Part shown: one piece after another, positions 23,498-34,671 of the stretch
Layout: each line of letters opens with the position of its first letter
Position numbering within the stretch: the stretch's first letter is position 1
Source of the DNA: an uncultured Ruminococcus sp.
Lineage (GTDB): Bacteria; Bacillota; Clostridia; Oscillospirales; Ruminococcaceae
Length of the DNA: 37,292 bases
Assembly (NCBI GenBank): GCA_947345935.1
Contig: CAMZZN010000024.1
Location: forward strand, 1 to 37,292
Direction: 5' to 3'
Made by a program: the position numbers and the translations under genes
Notes under the pieces: generated by a model
The model's input: the letters and a program-made list of their open reading frames with translations, nothing else
Database searches by the model: none
What the model was told of the DNA's origin: nothing

Positions 23498-26400
23498 ATG
23501 CCAAAACCTGTTACTATCGGTAATGAGATCTGGTTTTCTTCCATAGATAACAATTCTAAAACAGCGTTCACAATGAGCGAACAGCTCATGCAGGAAGCCG
23601 CTGAAAAGCTTGATCGTTCGGGAATCAACTACTATGCTTTTTCGGTCGGAGAAGCCGCTCGCATCTGTGTTAATAGTGCGGATACGGACAAGCTTTTATC
23701 GGTACTCGGAGAAAAAACATCCGGACTTATTAAACCTCAGTCCCTTCAAAAGCCGTATTCTCCTCCGGAGAAAAATATAATAGGAAATGCGGAATACCGC
23801 TATATTCCGCAGAAAACCTACCATTCAACTGATACGGATATAGCTCTGAGGATAGCTTACGAGCTTGAAAAGCAGAATATACAATATTCGGGAAACGTTT
23901 ACAACAGCCAAAAAACTACTCTTACCGTAAGCAAGCCCGATCATGAAAAATTGCTTGATATCGAAAAGCAGATCTTATTCGCAAGGAACACTACCTTCAA
24001 CGAGCTTATTGAGAAAAGGAGCGTCAGCCATGAAAAAATACATCATAGTGAAAGTGAACAGCAGCTACAGAGCAGCAGTTCTGAACGAGAAAACAATGAA
24101 ATATCACGTCTCAAAGGAAATAGGCAGATTCGCTCAGATGAGACTAAAATTCATGCTCGAGGAGCGGCAAGAGCTGCTGAAAGATCTGCTCGAATCGGGG
24201 AGACTGTATCTTTATCTGAATCGGTTCGAGAGGGAGATACAGTCGCTGATCCGGAATCAGGAAGAAAAAATGATGCAGACAGACAAGGAATATCAGACAG
24301 CAGAAAGGTCAGGAAATCTTCTGAAAATGACAGGTCTGAGAAACAATTACCGTCTGGCAGCGGAGGAAATGATAAGAAGCGAAATGATATTCAGCTGAAT
24401 ATTGTCGGAAATACACCGTACAGGGATATTAAAGACAGGATTTACTATAACAACATAGTGACAGAAGAACTTTATAATAAGTATATAAAATCTGAGATCG
24501 ACGATCTTGGTATCCCCTACTCCGGTCAGATCAGGGACGGTATGGTCACATTTACGCTTTCAGCAGAAAATGCAGCAAAGTTTGAAAAATTCATGGATGT
24601 GGCAAGAAATCTGTATCTTATAGAATCTTCATTAACTAAAAAAGGATTTTCAGCCGATCAGATCAGCGATTTAAGAGATCATACCGCCTATGCTGCAACG
24701 CTTGATTTCGTAATCATTGATAAATATCTTGATGCGAAATACAGTAAAGAACAACTGTCTGAGCTTGCGGAACAAGCAATTGAAATGAAAAAGATAACTA
24801 ATATCTTTTCGGATGAATATGCAGACGCTTTGGATAAGCTTAATAGTCTTGCGAAAAAGTTTGATCTCCAAATTGTTTTTGAAGAAAAAGAATTTAATGA
24901 AGATCAGCAGGAGCATCTTATTGCCGCAGTTGACAAGGGATTTGACGTTTCATCAATAAATGTTATGGATAATTCCTTTTCCGTAGACGATATTGACAAA
25001 TTTACCGATTTTCTTATCTCCCAAAACTATTCGGCTGCCACTGAATTTGTAAGAAATCGGGAGGAGCAGATGCTTTATTCAAGTGATGCTGCGGATATTT
25101 CTTCGTATGATAATGCTATCCGGCTTACTCAAAGCGCATTTATAGAAATTGATTCCGACATTCTTTCGGCTGAAAACCCAGAACATACAAAAGAACCTTT
25201 TTCTGAAGAAATAGCCGGTGTTGATAAACATACCAAATATCGCATCTACGAAAATGACGATCCGCAGTACAAATTTAATGTTCAGATCTTGTCAAGTCCG
25301 GACGGAGAAAACTTTGTATACAGCGGTAACGGTCGTTTTTGCGAAACGCTTGACGAAGCAAGAAAATTCATCTTCAAGGATATAGAAAAAAATAATATTA
25401 ATAATGAAGTTGATGAGCTGCCGACAAATCTTGACAATGGTAAAGCTGAAACAATCGAAAAATCAATATCTTTCTCGGACTTGGATTTTGAAAAGAAAAT
25501 TCCAAATGAAATGAGATGTAAAGCGTATGATATTGTTGAGGATAACACAGCTTTATATTGGGTAACACAGGAAATTTTTTCCGAAGATGACCTTGATAAA
25601 TTTCAAGCCGCACTGAGAGATACCGATATTGAGAAAGCCTATGTTATTCCACGTGACTTAAGCGGCAGATATAGCTTTGAGAACGACATGGCAAATAATA
25701 CGCCGTTTGCCGTTGTTACAAAGGACAGTATTTCCTGCAAGGACTATATTGATAAAATAAAGTCCGTGTATCATGAAGATGTTTCAAAGCAGCAAGAAGA
25801 TATAAACAATATTGAAAAGGCTGAACCCACAGTAAAAAAAGAATTTTCTGAAATTACAAGTAATATGTATCAAACAGAAAATCCCGATGTGCTTGTTATA
25901 AAGGGAAAAGGAAACCTTGCCAAAATTGACATTTCAGTAAATGACGAATTGTGGGACAGACTTTCAGAAAAGGGACTTGTAAGAAACGAAAACAGCGCTG
26001 ACAAGCTGATTTACGAAACTGATAATGCAAATTGGAACAAGCTTGTTATTCCCGATAAATTGGGGAACATGACCAATAATATCAGTATCGAGGACGTTCT
26101 TACCCGTGAGGAATTATTGACAGCTAAATCTGTTGCCGACTTTGTAATCAAACCCGAAAACTCGATAGAAGTTATTGAAAGTATTGACAAAACGGAACAG
26201 TCCAACGAAATCGTGTGGACGCCAATTCTCGAAACAGCAGACGAAAATGGCATACCGGGAAGCTATTCTACTAAATACAATGGCAAGTTTTACTGGATAA
26301 CCCAAAATGCTGACGGGAGATACGACATTGAAGCGGATTTCGGTCATAGTATTTTAAGCGTAGGTGAGAAATATTCTGATTTTCCTACAAGATTTCTTGC

Positions 26401-29400
26401 AGAAGAAGCATTTGAGGATTATATTGCAGACGTTCTTTCACTTGAAAACGAATCGGAGATACAAGAACTTTCAGTCGGCGATATTATCGAATCTGACGGC
26501 AAGCAATGGAAGGTCGATAAGATTGACGGAGATTTCGCTATTTATCTCACAAATACCGACAAAAATGATATTTTACCATGTATGTCTTACATAGGTAACT
26601 GGAAAGAAAATCTCGATTACAAGATCATTCCTAAAGATGAAATATCTGAGGATATAAATCAGGATCTGCCTCAGTTATCGCTTTTCGATGTAATTCCCGA
26701 CGTACCAGAAAAAAATTCTCCCGAACCGTATCTGGCATCTGAAAAAAATTCTGTTGAAAAGCATAATTTTCATATTACAGAAGATCAGCAAAGCGGCGGC
26801 GCAAAAACAAGATTCCGCAATAATATTGAAGCGATAAAAACGCTGAAAACTGTGGAAGATGAAAATCGTCTTGCTTCTCCTGAAGAACAGCAGATTCTTG
26901 CTAAGTACGTTGGATGGGGAGGTCTTTCACAGGCGTTTGACGAACACAATGACAAATGGAGCAGCGAGTACAAGGAACTTAAAATGCTGCTTACTCCGGA
27001 AGAATACAATGCTGCAAAACGTTCAACAAATACGGCTTTCTATACATCTCCGGATGTGATCGAAGAAATGTACACGGCTCTGAAAAACATGGGATTCGAG
27101 GGTGGAAAAATACTTGAACCAGCTATGGGAACAGGAAACTTCTTCGGAAAAATGCCAGAGGATATGCAGAAAAATTCTCGATTATCCGGCATTGAGCTTG
27201 ACAAGCTTTCTGGTCGCATAGCGGCTCAGCTTTATCAGAATGCGGATATTCAGATCAAAGGCTTTGAAAAAACCGATTTCAAAGACAATTCCTTTGACGT
27301 TGCTGTCGGAAACGTACCGTTCGGCGATATTCAGATAGCAGACAAACGCTATGATAAGCACAATTTCAAGATTCATGATTACTTTTTCGCAAAGGCTCTT
27401 GACAAGGTTCGTCCCGGAGGAGTAGTAGCTTTCATCACGTCAAAGGGTACTCTCGATAAGCAGAACGATTCAGTCCGCAAATACATAGCCGAACGTGCCG
27501 ATCTCATAGGAGCTGTCAGACTGCCTAATAACGCTTTCAAATCTCTTGCCGGAACTGAGGTCACATCCGATATTCTGTTTCTGCAAAAAAGGGACAGAAT
27601 CCTCGATATAGAACCGGACTGGATTAAGCTCGGCAAAACTGCCGACGGTCTGAGTATTAACAAGTATTTTGCAGATCATCCCGAAATGATTCTGGGAAAA
27701 ATCGTTGAGGGAAATAAGCTTTACGGAAACAAGGATACGATGTGTATTCCGATTGAAGGTCAAGACCTGAAGAATGAGCTGCATCAGGCTTTGGGCAAGC
27801 TTCAGGGAAGAATCGAACCCGTTAAAAATTCTCACGAATACGGCAATGAAGAACAATCAGGCGTAATTCCGTCAAATGAAAATATTAAAAATCTCAGCTA
27901 CGCTATTCTCGATAACAAGCTGTATTATAACAATAATTCTGAGTTAATTCCGGTGCAGAATTCGGCAAAATATAAGCGGATCTACGGCATGGCTGAGATC
28001 ACATCCTGTGTGCGCAGTCTGCTCGATCTACAGCTCAACGGTGCAGGAGACAGTGAAATCAAATCAGCTCAGGAACGTCTTAGCAGCCTGTATGATTCAT
28101 TTACTGCAAAATACGGAAATCTTTCCGATAAAGCCAATGTATCCGCATTCAAGGACGATATTTCCGCTCCGCTGCTGCTCTCTCTTGAAAAAACTGAAAA
28201 CGGCAAGGTTATTGGCAAAGCGGATATTTTCTCAAAACGAACCGTCAGACCGGAGATAAAAATAACTCACGTTTCTACGGCTCAGGAAGCTCTTGCGTTA
28301 TCTATTTCAGAACGTGCGAAAGTCGATCTCGATTATATGCAGTACCTCACCGGAATGGAGCGAAGCAAGCTTATTTCCGATCTTCACAGGGTAATTTATC
28401 CAAATCCCGAAAAAATCGACAGCTGCGGAGAAACGGCTTACGAAATGTCGGACGAATATCTTTCCGGAAACATAAGGGAAAAGCTTGCGGCGGCTCAGAC
28501 TGCGGCAAAGGATAATCCGATATACAACACAAACGTTGAAGCCCTGAAGCTTGCTATGCCGCCAAGACTGAATGCAGCAGATATTGATATACGTCCCGGC
28601 GCTTCATGGATTCCTGTTGAGTATATTCAGCAGTTTATGGAGGAAACGTTTAAAACTCCGGACAAATTCAAGCCGTCTAACAACGTTGGTTTCAGAAAAT
28701 TCATGAGAACAACTTCTATTGAAGTAAAATTTTCTGAGCATACGGCAGCGTGGAACATTTCAAATAAGTCTGCCGACAAGGGAAACGTTATTGCCGGAAC
28801 AAAATTCGGAACGGAAAAGCGCAACGGATATCAGTTATTTGAGGATATTCTGAATCTTCGTGATACAAAAATCACTAAAAAAATCATCACTCCGGAGGGA
28901 AAAGAAAAAAGCGTTCTCGATGAAAAGGCTTCCGCTGCCGCACGTCAGAAACAAAAGGCGATAAAACAGGCTTTCAAAGAATGGATATTTAAAGATCCCG
29001 AACGCCGTGAAGCTCTTGTTGAAAAATACAACGTACTTTTCAACAGCAATCGTCCGAGAGAATATGACGGTTCTCACCTTACTTTTCCCGGAATGAATCC
29101 GGATATCGAGCTGAGAGAGCATCAGAAAAATGCAATTGCTCACGCACTTTATGGCGGCAATACGTTGTTTGCACACGAAGTAGGCGCAGGCAAGACGTTC
29201 GAGATGATCGCAGCGGCTATGGAGGGAAAACGTCTCGGTCTGCACCAGAAAAGTCTTATGGTAGTGCCAAATCATCTCACTGAACAGATGGGACAGGATT
29301 TCCTTAAACTTTATCCAAATGCCAATATTCTTGTCGCTACAAAAAATGATTTCACTAAAGAAAATCGTCAGAAGCTCTGTGCAAAAATATCAACAGGCGA

Positions 29401-31750
29401 TTTCGATGCGGTAATTATAGGACACTCTCAGATCACCAAAATTCCGCTTTCCAAAGAAAGACAGGAAAAGATCATTAATGAGCAGATAGACGATCTGCGT
29501 TTTGGAATAAGCGAACTTAGCGACGATGACAGCGCAAAATTCACGGTAAAGCAAATGGAAAAAACGCTCCAGAATCTACAGGCAAGGCTCGAAAAGCTTC
29601 AGCTTGACGATCAGGACGATGTTGTTACATTTGAACAGCTCGGAGTTGACAAGATGTTCGTGGATGAAGCTCATGAGTTTAAGAATTTATTTTTAACAAC
29701 AAAAATGTCCAATGTTTCGGGTATTTCCACTAATCAGAACACGAAAAAAACTCCCGATCTGTATGCTAAATGCCGTTACCTTGATGAGATCACAGGAAAT
29801 CGTGGTGTAACTTTCGCAACCGGAACGCCTGTTGCAAACAGCATGACAGAGATCTACACAATGATGAAATATCTGCAAAATTCAAGGCTTGAGGAACTGG
29901 GCATGAAGCATTTTGACTGCTGGGCGGCAAACTTCGGGGAAACGGTTACGGCTTATGAAGTACGTCCTGCCGGAACTGATTACCGCATGAAAACAAGATT
30001 TGCTAAATTCAATAATCTTCCGGAGCTTATGTCAATTTTTAAGGAATGCGCAGACATCAAAACATCCGATCAGCTTAACCTTGATGTTCCGGAATGTGAA
30101 GCGCAGACCATTGTTGCAAAGCCTACTGCAAATCAGATCGAAATAGTAAAGTCTCTTGCCGAACGTGCCGACAGAGTTCAGAGCGGAGGTGTTGACAGCC
30201 ATGAGGACAATATGCTGTGCATTACCGGAGACGGTCGTAAATGTGGACTTGACCAGAGACTTATTAATCCTCTGCTGCCTGACGAACCCGGAACTAAGGT
30301 GAATTTATGCGTTGAAAACGTATTCAATATATGGCAGGAAACTAAGGACGAACGTCTCACGCAGCTTATTTTCTGCGATATGGGAGTTCCAAAAAAGGCT
30401 TCATCTGCAAAAGCTGTTTCTGAATCGGAAGAAGTTTCAGTCAATAATGAAGCAATCGAGGAAACAGGAACTATTTCCATATATGACGATATTCGTGAAA
30501 AGCTTGTGGCAAAGGGTGTTCCGAGAAGCGAAGTCGCATTTATTCATGAAGCTAAAAACGAAACAGAAAAAGCTGAAATGTTTGCAAAAGTCCGCAGCGG
30601 AGATATCCGTGTTCTTATTGGTTCTACGGCAAAAATGGGATGCGGCACGAATGTGCAGACAAAGCTTGTCGCATCACACGATCTGGACGCTCCCTGGCGA
30701 CCTGCAGATATGACACAACGCTTGGGACGTATGGTACGTCAGGGCAATCAGAATAAAAAAGTAAGGCTTTTCCGCTATGTAACAGAGAAAACCTTTGACA
30801 GCTATTTGTTCCAGACGCTGGAAAACAAGCAGAAATTTATAGGTCAGATCATGACCTCGAAATCTCCTGCAAGAAGCTGTGCCGACGTAGATGCAGCTGC
30901 ACTGTCATACTCTGAGATAAAGGCTCTCTGCGCAGGAAATCCGCTTATAAAGGAAAAAATGACTCTTGAAAATGAAATAGCCGAACTTAAAATGATCAAG
31001 TCAAGCTATGACAATCAGCATTATCTGCTTCAGGATCAGGTTCTGAGGAGATATCCGGAACAGATCGAAAGCGTTCAGAAGCGAATCACAGGCATTGAAT
31101 CCGAGCTTTTATACCTCAAGGACAAGCCGGATATTCTGGACGATAAGGGCAGGAAAATACTTGATATTACCATTGACGGCAAAAAATATACAGACAGAGA
31201 AGCAGCAGGAGCAGCTCTGAACGAGACAATTACAAAATGCGCTGTGGGCAATCCTGATACAATGACTGAGATCGGCGAATACAAGGGATTCAAGCTGTCT
31301 GTTGCTTATCATTCTATGTTTCAGAAGTTCACCGGAGAGCTGATGTGTGAAGTTCCCCACAAATTTGATTTCGGTACAAGTCCGACCGGAAATATAACGA
31401 GGATCGAAAATGTTATCTCATCCCTTGAATCAGAGCTTGATTCTCTCGATACACGGCTCAGGGAGCTGAACGTCATGCTTGCAGACGGCAAGGAAGAAAT
31501 GAACAAGCCGTTCCCACAGGCTGCAGAGCTTCATGACAAAATGGACAGGCTTGAGGAAATCGAGCATCTTCTGACTGCTGAAAAGGATGAGAAAACGACA
31601 TCCGACAGTAAATCTCCGAAAGAAAAGGCAGTTTCAGCTCCTGAACCTAAAGAAAAACCGCTGTTTTCAAGAGCTATTCAGAAAGATTTTGCCGATAAAG
31701 CTAAAAATGCCGATGTTAAGCAGCCTGAGAATGAGAAGAATGCTATTTGA
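23498..31750 (+). CDS. Giant polyvalent protein: N6-adenine methylase plus SF2 helicase
   Basis: A 2750-residue protein, counted from ATG 23498 (AAGGAG at 23484-23489; an in-frame GTG at 23489 is inside the RBS). Residues ~8-75, ~95-158 and ~303-370 are modules of the same type as in the two upstream proteins. Residues ~168-300 are a polar linker whose DNA also encodes a TnpV-like protein in another frame. Methylase at ~1095-1370: SAM motif [11 protein letters not shown] (G1211-G1213) and catalytic-type motif N1272-V-P-F instead of the usual N-P-P-Y/F. Helicase at ~1870-2480: GAGKT (1896-1900), D2056-E-A-H box, ATGTPVANS and Q2407-R-L-G-R. It ends with coiled coils and the [14 protein letters not shown] motif from residue 2722. 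Such proteins are thought to enter the recipient with the DNA and protect or process it. Confidence 0.9.
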   Translation: MPKPVTIGNEIWFSSIDNNSKTAFTMSEQLMQEAAEKLDRSGINYYAFSVGEAARICVNSADTDKLLSVLGEKTSGLIKPQSLQKPYSPPEKNIIGNAEYRYIPQKTYHSTDTDIALRIAYELEKQNIQYSGNVYNSQKTTLTVSKPDHEKLLDIEKQILFARNTTFNELIEKRSVSHEKIHHSESEQQLQSSSSERENNEISRLKGNRQIRSDETKIHARGAARAAERSARIGETVSLSESVREGDTVADPESGRKNDADRQGISDSRKVRKSSENDRSEKQLPSGSGGNDKKRNDIQLNIVGNTPYRDIKDRIYYNNIVTEELYNKYIKSEIDDLGIPYSGQIRDGMVTFTLSAENAAKFEKFMDVARNLYLIESSLTKKGFSADQISDLRDHTAYAATLDFVIIDKYLDAKYSKEQLSELAEQAIEMKKITNIFSDEYADALDKLNSLAKKFDLQIVFEEKEFNEDQQEHLIAAVDKGFDVSSINVMDNSFSVDDIDKFTDFLISQNYSAATEFVRNREEQMLYSSDAADISSYDNAIRLTQSAFIEIDSDILSAENPEHTKEPFSEEIAGVDKHTKYRIYENDDPQYKFNVQILSSPDGENFVYSGNGRFCETLDEARKFIFKDIEKNNINNEVDELPTNLDNGKAETIEKSISFSDLDFEKKIPNEMRCKAYDIVEDNTALYWVTQEIFSEDDLDKFQAALRDTDIEKAYVIPRDLSGRYSFENDMANNTPFAVVTKDSISCKDYIDKIKSVYHEDVSKQQEDINNIEKAEPTVKKEFSEITSNMYQTENPDVLVIKGKGNLAKIDISVNDELWDRLSEKGLVRNENSADKLIYETDNANWNKLVIPDKLGNMTNNISIEDVLTREELLTAKSVADFVIKPENSIEVIESIDKTEQSNEIVWTPILETADENGIPGSYSTKYNGKFYWITQNADGRYDIEADFGHSILSVGEKYSDFPTRFLAEEAFEDYIADVLSLENESEIQELSVGDIIESDGKQWKVDKIDGDFAIYLTNTDKNDILPCMSYIGNWKENLDYKIIPKDEISEDINQDLPQLSLFDVIPDVPEKNSPEPYLASEKNSVEKHNFHITEDQQSGGAKTRFRNNIEAIKTLKTVEDENRLASPEEQQILAKYVGWGGLSQAFDEHNDKWSSEYKELKMLLTPEEYNAAKRSTNTAFYTSPDVIEEMYTALKNMGFEGGKILEPAMGTGNFFGKMPEDMQKNSRLSGIELDKLSGRIAAQLYQNADIQIKGFEKTDFKDNSFDVAVGNVPFGDIQIADKRYDKHNFKIHDYFFAKALDKVRPGGVVAFITSKGTLDKQNDSVRKYIAERADLIGAVRLPNNAFKSLAGTEVTSDILFLQKRDRILDIEPDWIKLGKTADGLSINKYFADHPEMILGKIVEGNKLYGNKDTMCIPIEGQDLKNELHQALGKLQGRIEPVKNSHEYGNEEQSGVIPSNENIKNLSYAILDNKLYYNNNSELIPVQNSAKYKRIYGMAEITSCVRSLLDLQLNGAGDSEIKSAQERLSSLYDSFTAKYGNLSDKANVSAFKDDISAPLLLSLEKTENGKVIGKADIFSKRTVRPEIKITHVSTAQEALALSISERAKVDLDYMQYLTGMERSKLISDLHRVIYPNPEKIDSCGETAYEMSDEYLSGNIREKLAAAQTAAKDNPIYNTNVEALKLAMPPRLNAADIDIRPGASWIPVEYIQQFMEETFKTPDKFKPSNNVGFRKFMRTTSIEVKFSEHTAAWNISNKSADKGNVIAGTKFGTEKRNGYQLFEDILNLRDTKITKKIITPEGKEKSVLDEKASAAARQKQKAIKQAFKEWIFKDPERREALVEKYNVLFNSNRPREYDGSHLTFPGMNPDIELREHQKNAIAHALYGGNTLFAHEVGAGKTFEMIAAAMEGKRLGLHQKSLMVVPNHLTEQMGQDFLKLYPNANILVATKNDFTKENRQKLCAKISTGDFDAVIIGHSQITKIPLSKERQEKIINEQIDDLRFGISELSDDDSAKFTVKQMEKTLQNLQARLEKLQLDDQDDVVTFEQLGVDKMFVDEAHEFKNLFLTTKMSNVSGISTNQNTKKTPDLYAKCRYLDEITGNRGVTFATGTPVANSMTEIYTMMKYLQNSRLEELGMKHFDCWAANFGETVTAYEVRPAGTDYRMKTRFAKFNNLPELMSIFKECADIKTSDQLNLDVPECEAQTIVAKPTANQIEIVKSLAERADRVQSGGVDSHEDNMLCITGDGRKCGLDQRLINPLLPDEPGTKVNLCVENVFNIWQETKDERLTQLIFCDMGVPKKASSAKAVSESEEVSVNNEAIEETGTISIYDDIREKLVAKGVPRSEVAFIHEAKNETEKAEMFAKVRSGDIRVLIGSTAKMGCGTNVQTKLVASHDLDAPWRPADMTQRLGRMVRQGNQNKKVRLFRYVTEKTFDSYLFQTLENKQKFIGQIMTSKSPARSCADVDAAALSYSEIKALCAGNPLIKEKMTLENEIAELKMIKSSYDNQHYLLQDQVLRRYPEQIESVQKRITGIESELLYLKDKPDILDDKGRKILDITIDGKKYTDREAAGAALNETITKCAVGNPDTMTEIGEYKGFKLSVAYHSMFQKFTGELMCEVPHKFDFGTSPTGNITRIENVISSLESELDSLDTRLRELNVMLADGKEEMNKPFPQAAELHDKMDRLEEIEHLLTAEKDEKTTSDSKSPKEKAVSAPEPKEKPLFSRAIQKDFADKAKNADVKQPENEKNAI
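24030..24398 (+). CDS. tnpV: TnpV-like protein nested in another frame of the giant gene
   Basis: A 122-residue open frame, +1 relative to the surrounding gene. It has its own RBS (AAAAGGAG, 24014-24021) and an ATG at 24030. The predicted protein looks like a real, folded helical protein and follows the TnpV pattern of Clostridia transposons: [23 protein letters not shown], a central helix rich in Glu/Gln, and the end [19 protein letters not shown]. In the host frame the same DNA gives a Ser/Arg/Glu/Gly-rich, low-complexity linker. It is therefore likely that a tnpV-bearing fragment inserted here and the host frame stayed open through it. Whether it is translated is unknown. Confidence 0.65.
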   Translation: MKKYIIVKVNSSYRAAVLNEKTMKYHVSKEIGRFAQMRLKFMLEERQELLKDLLESGRLYLYLNRFEREIQSLIRNQEEKMMQTDKEYQTAERSGNLLKMTGLRNNYRLAAEEMIRSEMIFS

Positions 31751-31967
31751 TGTTTGTGTCAAACTGCTATTGTGAGTGGTAATATTCAAAAGCAGATCGG
31801 ACTTGAAAACTGCTTTATCGCTATGGCGAGAGAGATTGTGTTTAAATATATGGTTTATATTTGAGTTTGAACGGCTGTGCCTTCGGGTGCAGCCGTTATT
31901 CGCTAACTGTTTTTAAGAATTATAAATTAAAGGTGGATAATATGATGAATAGTTGATTTTTAATTAT
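31751..31967. other. Intergenic region between the convergent gene blocks
   Basis: About 217 bases with no supported gene. It holds the hairpin listed at 31870-31897, and an AT-rich end where the minus-strand DUF4238 gene stops. It separates all plus-strand genes from the minus-strand block. Confidence 0.6.
31870..31897. terminator. UUCG-loop hairpin between convergent blocks
   Basis: An 8-bp perfect stem AACGGCTG/CAGCCGTT, extended by four pairs (two of them G-U) to a TTCG tetraloop. A T5 run follows only after 13 bases, so it is a probable but not classical terminator. The place, between two converging transcription units, fits a two-way terminator. Confidence 0.55.
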
Positions 31968-32783
31968 TTATTTGATTGTAAAATTTTCACAAAATGGGAC
32001 TTTTGAAAAAATCCATCTTGTACATCTTGAAATAGTAAGCTTATTAATGTAATTTATATTATCTTTATCCATACAATATAATTTATTTTTAAAACTTTTT
32101 GGAGATTTTTCCGTTTTAAACATATATAACACTAAATTAGATGTTAATGGAAATGTTACCTCCTCTATATCATTTGGATTAGTATCATATATCATAGTAA
32201 TAGGATTATCACTTGTAAAAAATGTATCATTATTTGTAAATCCAATTATAAATGACATATTTCGGAGGATTTTGAATAAAGATATTATTTTATGGTCTTT
32301 AACTTCATCAATTGACTTATAAAGCGGAAGGCTCTCTATTAAAGCGGCATTTCTACAAGAATTTTTTTCTAATACATCTCCCCATGTTTGCTCGAACTTT
32401 TCTTCCAGTTCATTTATATAGTATGGATCTCTATAATTTTGAACTGTAATGAAAAATGATAAAAATTCTTTTTCTTTTGATGTTAAAAAACAATTAGTCT
32501 TGCAGTTCCTTTTATCTTTTGCTTTATTTTTAATTGAGTTTATAACAATACTGAATTCATGTTCCCATGTTGAAAGAATATTTTCAATTAAATTACAATA
32601 AAGCAAATTATCATTTTCATCTTTAAATTCATACAAATTATCTTGATAGCAAACGGAGTTTATAGATACAGATGCAATATTTTCAGTGGCTTTATCATAT
32701 CTATACATTGTTTTACCATTATCTGAAAAGTTTTTTAAATAAAACCTTGGAATAAAATGCTGTTTTTTTGTGATTTTAGTCAT
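31968..32783 (-). CDS. DUF4238 domain protein
   Basis: A 271-residue protein with the DUF4238 landmarks: the N-terminal KKQHFIPRFYLKNFS, a middle helical part with RDPYY, and FTSDNPITMIYDTNP followed by FPLTSNLVLYMF. The family occurs in scattered genomic and mobile contexts and its activity is not established to my knowledge. The gene is clearly more AT-rich than its neighbours, which suggests separate acquisition. The ATG follows the stop of the lipoprotein gene without a gap, and the RBS (GAGGAAG) lies in that gene's last codons, so the pair is translated together. There is no signal peptide or membrane segment. Confidence 0.8.
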   Translation of the reverse strand: MTKITKKQHFIPRFYLKNFSDNGKTMYRYDKATENIASVSINSVCYQDNLYEFKDENDNLLYCNLIENILSTWEHEFSIVINSIKNKAKDKRNCKTNCFLTSKEKEFLSFFITVQNYRDPYYINELEEKFEQTWGDVLEKNSCRNAALIESLPLYKSIDEVKDHKIISLFKILRNMSFIIGFTNNDTFFTSDNPITMIYDTNPNDIEEVTFPLTSNLVLYMFKTEKSPKSFKNKLYCMDKDNINYINKLTISRCTRWIFSKVPFCENFTIK

Positions 32784-33893
32784 TTATTTTACTTCCTCGA
32801 TCTCCCAATACTTGCTGTCCGGCATAGCATCGTCAGCAGTTCGTACAAGTTGAACTTTCACGTCATCATCGCTTATAACCATTTTATCGTTCTCAAATAA
32901 AACATTTCCAATTTCTATGCGATAGTACATATCAAACACTTCACCATTATCTTTTCTTTCAATCGTTAATTTGTATGTGCAGAAAACCATATTTTCAGGC
33001 AACTGACTTGCGGATGAATCATTATAACTGCTTGGCGTTCTTGCAGCTAAATATGTACTTTCAATATTATAATTGGTGATTGTGTAATAGTTAGCTTTAC
33101 CAAGAAAGAAACTTTCATCTTCTTTTCCTTCAATAACATAGTCTATGATATTAGAACCATAGTTGTTTTCAAGCATATATGTGCTATCTTTTGCGGAGTT
33201 CTTTATTTCATCTATTTTTTTATCACATAATGTAATGATCGCCGCCTTGTCAACATCGCCGGTGTCAGTAATAAATTCCTTAGTTTTAAGTCCGGAGACA
33301 ATAACAGGTGTTTTTTCGTAATACCAGAGATTTTCATCAATATATTTAAGTTCCTTTGAATATTTTTGCTTGAATGCGTCCTGAATCGTTTCCTCAGACG
33401 TAATTAGATTTATTCTATCACCGTTAACAAGATCATCCACATCGTCAGAATGCGCTTTCGTGTCACGAAATCTGAAACTATAAATTGTTTCCAGTATTTC
33501 AGGAGTTACGCCGTTCCCAAGATCGTCTGCAAGTTTGTCCCAATCGACAGTAACTTCGCATTCAGAATCATGCTCGTACCCTTTGAATTCAACTGTCATA
33601 TAATCTTCAAGATAATATCCTTCATTGGGACGATCTTTATGCTTCATAATACCCGATTCGGATTCATCAGAGGTTTTATTCTCAACCTTTTTCTGCTCCT
33701 CCAATGCCTTCTGAATCGTATCCTGGTCATCGTCACGATGTTCTTTATCCGTTGCAGCAACCGTGCTTAAAGCAGCAGTCTGAGCTTCTACACTATCAGT
33801 ATTTGATTTGCCGGAAGATTTTTTATCTCCGCATCCGGTAAAGCACGTCAGGAGCATAAGTGTGGATAATGTGATTGCGATATACTTTTTCAT
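32784..33893 (-). CDS. Predicted lipoprotein
   Basis: A 369-residue protein with a lipoprotein signal: a short basic start, a hydrophobic core and lipobox F-T-G-C with Cys20 or so as the lipidation site. A Ser/Asp/Glu-rich linker follows, and then a soluble alpha/beta domain without a family I can name. Residues ~58-82 (QDTIQKALEEQKKVENKTSD) are close to a part of the CD1107-like protein; the DNA is also similar. Two secreted proteins of one element sharing this segment suggests recombination or a common partner. A roughly consensus promoter lies at 33926-33954. It could act at the surface of the host, for example in exclusion or in mating contact, but this is speculation. Confidence 0.75.
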   Translation of the reverse strand: MKKYIAITLSTLMLLTCFTGCGDKKSSGKSNTDSVEAQTAALSTVAATDKEHRDDDQDTIQKALEEQKKVENKTSDESESGIMKHKDRPNEGYYLEDYMTVEFKGYEHDSECEVTVDWDKLADDLGNGVTPEILETIYSFRFRDTKAHSDDVDDLVNGDRINLITSEETIQDAFKQKYSKELKYIDENLWYYEKTPVIVSGLKTKEFITDTGDVDKAAIITLCDKKIDEIKNSAKDSTYMLENNYGSNIIDYVIEGKEDESFFLGKANYYTITNYNIESTYLAARTPSSYNDSSASQLPENMVFCTYKLTIERKDNGEVFDMYYRIEIGNVLFENDKMVISDDDVKVQLVRTADDAMPDSKYWEIEEVK

Positions 33894-33925
33894 TGTAATA
33901 ATCTCCCTTTTAAAATTTACAGTTC

Positions 33926-33954
33926 ATTATAGCATAATTACAAAAATTAATCAA
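33926..33954 (-). promoter_or_regulatory. Promoter of the lipoprotein-DUF4238 operon
   Basis: On the minus strand: TTGATT (33954-33949), 17 bases, TATAAT (33931-33926), with TG one base before the -10 (TGCTATAAT). GGGAG is the RBS of the lipoprotein gene downstream. The pair therefore has its own promoter. Confidence 0.8.
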
Positions 33955-34005
33955 GCTTTTCGATAAAATAATTAGAATAACAATTTATTCATATTTCGAT
34001 TTCAA

Positions 34006-34635
34006 TCAATAATTTAACCGTTCAACCATTCTGTCCTTTATTTTATCAATTATCGAGTCTATTTCATCTTCGCTGAACGGCTGCATATTCGTAACAAGAT
34101 TAAGCACATTATAGCGTTCAAACTCATATTTCGTATAAATATCATTTCCCATCCATTTGTTCCATTTTGTAATTAAAGAAATAACATCTGAATTTTGTAA
34201 CTCTATTTTCAAAAAATACGAAGTAGTTGACACACTGCTGCAATCTTTGACTAAATTCAGATATTCTTTGTACTGCTGCTCAGTAATCCAAACTGATTCC
34301 GGCATACCCATATTATTTTTGAAATAATAATCAATGTAGCATACCTCGACTGAGTGAACAGGAATCTGTATCTCCACTTTTGTTTCGCCTGACAAATCTA
34401 ATCTTTTGCTTAAATATCCTATGCCATATTTTTTTAAAATATCCTGTGATATATTGACTTCTCCGGTTTTGGTTTCCGAAATAATATTAAAATCATATTT
34501 GTCAAGCGACTTTAATACCAACTCGATTTTATTTCGCATTTCTTTTAGTTTATATCGTTTATATAAAGATAAAACAGCTACTAATAATACAAAACAAAAA
34601 AATGCAATGTTTATAATTGAGATATAACTATTCAT
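34006..34635 (-). CDS. Hypothetical single-pass membrane protein
   Basis: A 209-residue protein with one N-terminal membrane segment (~6-24), a basic stop (YKRYKLKEMRNK) and a soluble domain of ~170 residues expected in the cytoplasm. I do not recognise a family. GAAAGGAAG lies before the ATG at 34635, and boundary palindrome 5 touches that RBS on the upstream side. AT-rich, like its upstream neighbour. The neighbour is also a membrane protein, and the two may work together. Confidence 0.65.
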   Translation of the reverse strand: MNSYISIINIAFFCFVLLVAVLSLYKRYKLKEMRNKIELVLKSLDKYDFNIISETKTGEVNISQDILKKYGIGYLSKRLDLSGETKVEIQIPVHSVEVCYIDYYFKNNMGMPESVWITEQQYKEYLNLVKDCSSVSTTSYFLKIELQNSDVISLITKWNKWMGNDIYTKYEFERYNVLNLVTNMQPFSEDEIDSIIDKIKDRMVERLNY

Positions 34636-34650
34636 AAAACGCTTCCTTTC

Positions 34651-34671
34651 AATGTGTCACCGTGACACATT
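34651..34671. repeat. Boundary palindrome, copy 5
   Basis: The most complete copy: perfect 10-bp arms (AATGTGTCAC and its complement) around one C. It contains the stop codon of the upstream minus-strand gene (34657) and touches the RBS of the downstream one. Confidence 0.9.

Noticed and set aside
28835..29275. 146-residue minus-strand frame inside the helicase region
   Set aside because: No RBS, composition of a shadow frame; the opposite strand encodes conserved helicase motifs.
34651..34671. Boundary palindrome as a classical rho-independent terminator
   Set aside because: This copy has a T-run on one side, but most copies have none and stand directly before an RBS inside operons, so a general terminator role does not fit.
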